Below, piece by piece: positions 58,785-64,000 of a stretch of DNA of 64,000 nucleotides. The notes below the pieces were generated by a model. That model had not been told where the DNA came from. It did not search any database and worked only from the letters and a program-made list of their open reading frames with translations. The position numbers and the translations under genes are program-made. Each line of letters starts with the position of its first letter. The first letter of the stretch is position 1. The stretch spans positions 5,208,001 through 5,272,000 of the forward strand of contig JAKGSH010000010.1 of assembly GCA_021568835.1 (NCBI GenBank), written 5' to 3'. The DNA comes from Streptomyces sp. Tue 6430. Its GTDB lineage: Bacteria; Actinomycetota; Actinomycetes; Streptomycetales; Streptomycetaceae.

Positions 58785-59692
58785 TCAGGGGTGGTCCGCG
58801 GAGCGCTCCCGGTGGGCCGGCGGCCAGGTCGCCCGGGCCGGCGGGGCGGTCGCCCGGGCGAGCAGGCCGAGGGCGGCCTGCGAGGGGGAGCCGGGTTCGG
58901 CGACGGCGAGCACGATGTGCCGTTCCTCGTCCTGCGGGGGACGCAGACTCTGCTGCCGCACGGTGAGGGCGCCGACCAGCGGGTGGTGCATCTCGTACAC
59001 CGCGGAGTCGCACGGGCTGACCCCGTGGTCGGCCCACATGGCGGCGAACTCCTCGCTCCGCACCGCCAGTTCACCGACGAGCGAGACGAGCAGCGCGTCG
59101 TCGGGGTGCCGGCCGGCCGTCATGCGGAGGTTCTCCACGACGGCCCTCGCCTTGGCCGGCCAGTCGGCGTAGAGCGCGCGGATGTGCGGGTCGAGGAAGA
59201 CCAGCCGGGTGAGGTTGGGCCGGCGGGCGGGGTCCGCCGGGCCGGCCGGGTCGATGTGGGAGGCGAACAGAGCGTGGCCCATCCGGTTCCAGGCCAGTAC
59301 GTCACCGCGCCGCCCGCTGACGAGGGCGGGAACCTCGCCGAGGGCCTCCAGCAGGCCGAGGAGCGACGCGTCGACGTGCTCGGTGGGCGGACGGTGGACG
59401 ACCGTGCGCCGCTTCGAGCTGTCCGCCAGGTCGTGGAGGTGACGCCGCTCGGCCTCGTCCAGGTGCAGCGCCCGGGCGATGGCGTCGAGGACCTCCGGTG
59501 AGGCGCCCAGCGACTGGCCCTGCTCCAGACGCGTGTAGTACGAGGAACTCACGCCGGCCAGCAGCGCCAGTTCCTCGCGTCGCAGGCCGGGCACCCGGCG
59601 GCGGTCCCGTAGTCCGGCAGCCCGACGTCCTCCGGACGCAGCTGGGCCCGCCGGGTCTGCAGGAAGTTCCCGAGTTCTCGCTGTCCGCTCAC
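58785..59692 (-). CDS. XRE-family regulator with MmyB-like ligand-binding domain (one frameshift)
   Basis: About 300 residues after restoring one base in the C run at 59606-59608. The HTH reads VPGLRREELALLAGVSSSYYTRLEQG, followed by the MmyB-like domain: DVLAWNRMGHALF, PNLTRLVFLDPHIRALY, and the C-terminal HHPLVGALTVRQQSL pattern. GTG 59692 starts VSGQRELGNFLQTRRAQL, the family N-terminus. It is divergent from the SRPBCC gene, with a 26-bp palindrome between them, so it probably controls the SRPBCC, metallo-beta-lactamase and carboxylesterase genes. Confidence 0.9.
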
Positions 59693-59798
59693 GAGGCCCA
59701 GTATCCGGGCCCCGCACGCCGGGAACCTGACCCGGCCGGGGATAGGCACGGCCCGGTCTGGCTCGGCCGCCGCGACGCCGGTGACATGGGTCCCGCAC

Positions 59799-59824
59799 CG
59801 TTCCCCCGCCGCGGCGGGGGAACG
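59799..59824. promoter_or_regulatory. 26-bp perfect palindrome in the divergent promoter region
   Basis: Arm CGTTCCCCCGCCG at 59799-59811 followed directly by its exact reverse complement. It lies 107 bp from the regulator start and 84 bp from the SRPBCC start. A likely operator of the XRE-MmyB regulator; this is inference from position and symmetry. Confidence 0.5.
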
Positions 59825-59907
59825 CCCCGTCGCCGCGCACCTCTCGTGAGGACGAACGACCGCACGACCGAGACGCCCGGCCCCGCCGTCCCGTTCTGGA
59901 GTCCCCC

Positions 59908-60459
59908 TTGCCCCACGCCCTCAGCCCCGCCGACCCCGCGGCCCCGCCCGACGCGGCCGCGTACGCGTTCACCCGCCGTACCTGGGTCCCTGCCGCCCCG
60001 GCGGCCCTGTTCGATCTGATCAGCGACGTCTCGATGATCAGCACCTGGAGCCCCAGCGCCCACGACGTCGCCTACGACGACGGTGACGGGCCCTGGCCCG
60101 GCGCCCACTTCCGGGGACGCAACCGCAGGGGCGAACGCGAGTGGGGCAGCCGCTCCCGGGTCGTCGAGAGCCTGCCCGGCAGCGTCTTCGCCTTCGACGT
60201 CGACGACATCGTCCGATGGCGCTGGACCTTCCGCGCCGACGGCACCGGAACCGTCGTGGAGCAGTCCTGGCAGCTCCTGCGCCTGGACCCGGTGCTCGGC
60301 GGCACGCGCCAGGACCTCGACGCGCTGCGCGACCACATGGCCACCAGCGTCGAGGACACCCTCCTCGCCCTGGCCCGCTGGATCGCCGAGCGGGGCGGCA
60401 CCGCCGGCACCGCCGGCACCGCCGACGCGGACGACACCGCCGGCACCGACGGAACCTGA
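59908..60459 (+). CDS. SRPBCC (START-like) family protein
   Basis: About 183 residues. The SRPBCC/Polyketide_cyc2 fold is recognisable in TRRTWVPAAPAALFDLISDVSMISTWSP, then GPWPGAHFRGRNRRG and WRWTFRADGTGTVVEQSW. The C-terminus is a Gly/Thr/Ala tail (GTAGTAGTADADD). The start used is TTG 59908; no ATG or GTG fits better without trimming the domain. Probably a small-molecule-binding protein under control of the divergent XRE-MmyB regulator. Confidence 0.8.
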   Translation: MPHALSPADPAAPPDAAAYAFTRRTWVPAAPAALFDLISDVSMISTWSPSAHDVAYDDGDGPWPGAHFRGRNRRGEREWGSRSRVVESLPGSVFAFDVDDIVRWRWTFRADGTGTVVEQSWQLLRLDPVLGGTRQDLDALRDHMATSVEDTLLALARWIAERGGTAGTAGTADADDTAGTDGT

Positions 60460-60482
60460 TGCCGGCCCCACCACTGACAGCC

Positions 60483-60518
60483 GTAGCCGTAGCCGTAGCC
60501 GTAGCCGTAGCCGTAGCC
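60483..60518. repeat. 6-bp tandem repeat (GTAGCC), six copies
   Basis: Six unbroken GTAGCC units between the SRPBCC stop and the metallo-beta-lactamase-fold start. The unit is in-frame readable (Val-Ala) but lies outside the coding region as annotated. Likely variable in length. Confidence 0.92.
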
Positions 60519-60563
60519 GTCCCGCCGGACGGACCCGACGAGAGAACACAGGGGAGACCCGCC

Positions 60564-61478
60564 GTGCACACCATCACTCTGGGCGACATCACGATCACCC
60601 GCGTCCGGGAGTACTTCGGGCCCGTGGACATGACTCCCGAGACGTTCTTCCCGGACAGCCCCGCGAAGACGTGGGAGGAACACCGCACCATGCTGGTCCC
60701 GGACTTCCTCGCCGACGACACCCGGATCGTCAACTCGGCCGTCCAGAGCTGGGTGTTGCGCAGCGAGGGCCGGACCATCCTCGTCGACACCGGCGTGGGC
60801 AACCACAAGGAGCGCCCGTACGTCCCCGTGTGGAGCCGGATGGACACCGGGTTCCTCGACGGCCTCGCCCGCGCCGGCGTCCGCCCCGAGGACGTGGACA
60901 TCGTGATCAACACTCATCTGCACATCGACCACGTCGGCTGGAACACGCGTCTCGACGGGCGCACCTGGGTTCCCACCTTCCCCAACGCCACCTACCTGAT
61001 GCCGAAGGACGACTTCACGTTCTGGAACCCGGAGAACGGCCACCGCAGCGTGCTCGGCCGCGGCAACCAGAACGTGTTCGAGGACAGCGTCGCCCCGGTG
61101 CACCGGGCCGGTCAGACCCTGCTGTGGGAGGGCGGCCACCGGATCGACGGCGCCCTGCGTCTGGAAGCCGCCCCGGGGCACACCCCCGGCTCGTCCGTCC
61201 TGACCCTCGCCTCCGGGACGGACCGCGCGGTCTTCGTCGGTGACCTGCTGCACAGCCCGGTGCAGTTCTTCGAACCGGACTGCAACAGCTGCTTCTGCGA
61301 GGACCCCGCGCAGGCGCGCGCCACCCGCCGCGAGGTGCTGGGCCGGGCGGCGGACGACAACGCCCTCGTCATTCCCGCGCACCTGGGCGGCCACGGCGCC
61401 GCGCAGGTGGTGCGCGACGGCAGCAGGTTCGCCGTCAAGGCCTGGGCCCCCTTCACCCCGTACACCGAGCAGGGCTGA
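60564..61478 (+). CDS. Metallo-beta-lactamase-fold hydrolase
   Basis: 304 residues of the MBL superfamily (quorum-lactonase/AttM-like or related). Metal-binding motif INTHLHIDHVGW; further ligands in APGHTPGSS and VFVGDLLHSP, and a late His in PAHLGGHGA. GTG 60564 follows GGGGAG. It lies 16 nt before the carboxylesterase gene, in an apparent operon with SRPBCC upstream. Substrate unknown; a lactone or ester is plausible given the esterase next to it. Confidence 0.92.
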   Translation: MHTITLGDITITRVREYFGPVDMTPETFFPDSPAKTWEEHRTMLVPDFLADDTRIVNSAVQSWVLRSEGRTILVDTGVGNHKERPYVPVWSRMDTGFLDGLARAGVRPEDVDIVINTHLHIDHVGWNTRLDGRTWVPTFPNATYLMPKDDFTFWNPENGHRSVLGRGNQNVFEDSVAPVHRAGQTLLWEGGHRIDGALRLEAAPGHTPGSSVLTLASGTDRAVFVGDLLHSPVQFFEPDCNSCFCEDPAQARATRREVLGRAADDNALVIPAHLGGHGAAQVVRDGSRFAVKAWAPFTPYTEQG

Positions 61479-61493
61479 GCCCTGCGGAGAGGC

Positions 61494-63007
61494 ATGCCCG
61501 TGAACCCCCGTACCGACCCCGTCGTGACCACCGCGCAGGGATCCGTCCGCGGTCTGCGCCAAGGCGCCACCACCGCTTTCCTGAACATCCCCTACGCCGC
61601 CCCGCCCCGCGGCGCCGCCCGGTTCGCGCCGCCCCGGCCCCACGCGCCGTGGGACGGCGTGCGGGACGCCACGACGCCGGGGCCCACCGCCCCGCAGTCC
61701 CCGCGCACACTCGGCAGCGTGGACATGTCCCCCTACTTCGGCTCCGGTTGGAGCCGCGGGGAGGACCACCTCACGGTCAACGTCTGGACGCCCGCCGACA
61801 CGGACGGCGGCCTGCCCGTCATGGTGTTCGTCCACGGCGGCGGATTCGTCGCGGGGTCGACGCGGGCCGCGCTGTACGACGGCTCCGCCTTCGCCCGCGA
61901 CGGTGTCGTCCTCGTCACCCTCAACTACCGTCTCGGCATCGGGGGGTTCCTCGACCTTCCCGGAGCGCCCGCCAACCGCGGCCTGCTCGACGTCGTGGCC
62001 GCGCTGCGCTGGGTGCGGGACAACATCGCCGCCTTCGGAGGAGCCCCGCACAACGTCACGCTCTTCGGCCAGTCGGCGGGCGCGACCGTCGTCGGCGGCG
62101 TCCTGGCCGACCCCGGGGCGGCGGGTCTGTTCCACCGGGCGATCGTCCAGAGCGGCAACGGCCTGGGCGCGTTCACGACCGAGCAGGCCGCCCGCGTCAC
62201 CGGGGCGGCGGCCCGGTTCCTGGGCGTCGAGCCGCACGCCGACGCCTTCGCGGAGATCCCGGACGACCGCCTGGTCGAGGCGGCCGCCGCCCTCACCGGC
62301 ACCGACCTGCGGACGACGACACACCACGACCCCTGCTCGGGCTCAGCCCCTTCGGCCTGGTCCTCGACACCCAGCCCGCCGCGTCCGTCGCCGCGGGCCG
62401 CGGCACCGACGTCGACCTGCTCATCGGCACCAACACGCAGGAGGGAACCTCTACCTGGTCCCGGTGGGCGGGTACGCCGGCTCGACCGACGCGGACGTCG
62501 ACGCCCTCGCCGCGCGGGCGCATCCCGATCCGGCCCGGCTCGTCGACGTGTACCGCCGGAGCCGTCCGGGGCGGCCCCCGGCGAGCTGCGGTCCGCCGTC
62601 ATGGGCGACGCCCTGTTCGGCGCGGGCAGCCGGGCCCTGGCCGACGCGCACGCCGGCCGGTCCGGGGCCGCCACGTTCGGCTACGAGTTCGCCTGGCGTT
62701 CCCGCGCCCTGGACGGAGAACTCGGCGCCGCCCACACGGTGGAACTGCCCTTCGTCTTCGACCGCACGCGGCTGCCCCGGCTGCACGGTCCCCACGCCCT
62801 GCTCGGCCCCGACCGGCCGCCCGCCGACCTCGCCCGCCGCGTGCACGGGGCGTGGATCCGGTTCGCCGCGACCGGCGACCCCGGCTGGGACCCGTACGAC
62901 CCCGTGCGCCGGGCCACCATGCGGGTCGACGCCGACTGGACCCAGGTCGACGACCCTCGCGGCGAGGAACTGCGGGCGTGGGAGCGCCCTCCCGGAACGC
63001 GGGGTGA
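61494..63007 (+). CDS. Type B carboxylesterase (three or four frameshifts)
   Basis: About 500 residues when single bases are restored in the runs at 62330-62333, 62443-62445 and 62568-62571. The catalytic triad is visible: Ser in LFGQSAGATVVGG, Glu in LIGTNTQEG, His in LGAAHTVELPFVF; also FVHGGGFVAGS (oxyanion). The conserved part ends near 63000; the restored frame stays open to 63245, so I take TGA 63005-63007 with one more missing base. ATG 61494 is 16 nt after the MBL-fold gene. It may hydrolyse esters, and follows the same operon. Confidence 0.82.
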
Positions 63008-63288
63008 GGTGGCCCCGCCGGGGACTCGTGGCGGACGGGAGCGGTTCCCGCGGCAGCGTCACGGAGCGAGGCGCTTCCGGCGACCCCGATGCCGCCTCGC
63101 GCCGGGGCGTGCACCCGTGGGGTGGAGATTCCGCTGTTCAGGTGGCCCGAGTTGCCCGTGCCGCCCTAGCGTGGCCGGACACGCCCCGTGCGCGTCGGGT
63201 CGCCGTACGTGGCCGACGTGCGGGTGTGGGCGGTACGGAACGTGACGGCCGGCGCGGGGCCGCGTCGGCCGGGTGAGGCGGTACGGGG

Positions 63289-64000
63289 ATGAACGGACCG
63301 ACGGGGCCGGCGGACGAGACATCCGTGAACGGCGGTGACGGTGGCGGCGAGGGGCAGTCCGAGACGGACCCCGGCTCCGGTGTCCTGCGCGTCTTCGGAC
63401 GCCAGTTGAAACGGTTCCGGGTGCGGGCGGGCATCGAGCGGCCCGAGTTGGGCTCGCGGACGGGGTACTCGGCGTCGACCATCGCCTCGTACGAGCTGGG
63501 GCGCCGGGTTCCGCCGCCGAGGTTCATCGACCAGGCGGACCAGGTGCTGGACGCGGGCGGGGTCCTCCAGGAGATGAAGGAGGAGGTGGCTCGGGCGCAG
63601 TATCCGGCGTTCTTCCGCGATGCGGCCAAGTTGGAGGCGGGAGCGGTCGAGCTGCACGTCTACGACACCCACATCGTCAACGGGCTCCTGCAGACGGAGG
63701 AGTACGCGCGGGCGGTGTTCACGATGCGGCGGCCGCTGCTCAGCGAGGAGACGATCGAAGAGCGGGTCACCGCACGTCTTGCGAGGCGGAAACTCTTCGA
63801 CCGCCTGCCGATGCCGACTCTCAGCTTCGTCATCGAGCAGTCCGTGCTGACCCGGCCGTTGGGCGGCGACCATGTGATGCGCGGACAACTGGAGCAGCTT
63901 CTGCTGCACGGCCGACGGCGCAACGTCGAGATCCAGGTCATGCCGAACGTGCGTGACGAGCATGCCGGTCTGGCCGGACCCTTCACCTTGATCGAGTCGC
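63289..64000 (+). CDS. XRE-family regulator with DUF5753 (truncated by window edge)
   Basis: The first 237 codons are present. N-terminal HTH (LKRFRVRAGIERPELGSRTG, then SASTIASYELGRRVP) and the DUF5753 (Scr1-type) domain: ELHVYDTHIVNGLLQTEEYARAV, then RLARRKLFDRLPMP and a C-terminal VEIQVMPNVRDEHAGLAGPFTLIE. ATG 63289 follows GTACGGGG. This family is very common in Streptomyces, often next to a small DUF397 gene, which would lie outside the window. No link to the cluster is suggested. Confidence 0.93.
   Translation, partial: MNGPTGPADETSVNGGDGGGEGQSETDPGSGVLRVFGRQLKRFRVRAGIERPELGSRTGYSASTIASYELGRRVPPPRFIDQADQVLDAGGVLQEMKEEVARAQYPAFFRDAAKLEAGAVELHVYDTHIVNGLLQTEEYARAVFTMRRPLLSEETIEERVTARLARRKLFDRLPMPTLSFVIEQSVLTRPLGGDHVMRGQLEQLLLHGRRRNVEIQVMPNVRDEHAGLAGPFTLIES

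Noticed and set aside
61494..63007. Carboxylesterase as a decayed pseudogene
   Set aside because: All breaks are single-base losses in G/C runs and the triad is intact, the same error type as in the conserved NRPS genes.

Overview
The window is high-GC actinobacterial DNA, almost certainly Streptomyces: G/C-rich third codon positions, GTG starts, tightly overlapping operons, and LuxR-type, XRE-MmyB and XRE-DUF5753 regulators. About 49 kb belongs to one specialised-metabolite cluster read leftward (minus strand). The remaining right-hand 13 kb is unrelated accessory and regulatory genes.

Region 1 (1-33605) holds two collinear non-ribosomal peptide synthetases joined by a 4-bp ATGA overlap and a matching pair of communication (COM) segments. 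The first (33605 to 11899) reads Cstarter-A-T-E / C-A-T-E / C-A-T / C-A-T-E / C-A-T-E. The second (11902, off the left edge) reads C-A-T / C-A-T / C-A-T / C-A..., so at least nine modules are present. Ten-residue binding-pocket codes read by eye suggest acyl-D-(allo)Thr - D-Phe - aliphatic - D-Tyr - D-(possibly basic) - aliphatic - Ser - Tyr - Thr... Condensation-domain type agrees with epimerase placement at every junction I could check.

Region 2 (33971-49189) makes and regulates the acyl group. From upstream to downstream: two LuxR-type regulators, a malonyl-CoA:ACP transacylase, a type II thioesterase, then an operon of ACP, two catalytic ketosynthases, a KS-like protein without the active cysteine, an alpha/beta hydrolase, a double-hotdog protein, three small DsrE-fold proteins, a second cysteine-less KS, a second ACP, two hotdog dehydratases, a ketoreductase, a DsbA/2-hydroxychromene-2-carboxylate isomerase-like protein and an MbtH protein. 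KS/CLF pairs, dehydratases, KR and a DsbA-like isomerase resemble the discrete 'highly reducing type II PKS' sets that build polyene or cinnamoyl-type acyl caps on actinobacterial peptides. The product is therefore best described as a polyene- or cinnamoyl-type acyl peptide. I cannot match it to a known compound. The three-DsrE block inside the operon is the least explained part.

Region 3 (50686-64000): a DUF4241 protein; a two-gene conflict-type system (Trypco1 protein plus a trypsin-nSTAND-TM-propeller protein); a WYL-regulator remnant; a SAM methyltransferase; an XRE-MmyB regulator divergent from SRPBCC, metallo-beta-lactamase-fold and carboxylesterase genes; and the start of an XRE-DUF5753 regulator.

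Quality caveat: I count about 24 one-base deletions, all in G or C runs of three or more. They break both NRPS genes, one KS, the hydrolase, one DsrE gene, the DUF4241 gene, the XRE-MmyB gene and the carboxylesterase. Encoded protein similarity resumes immediately after each one, so they look like sequencing errors. Coordinates given for these genes span the whole gene across the breaks.
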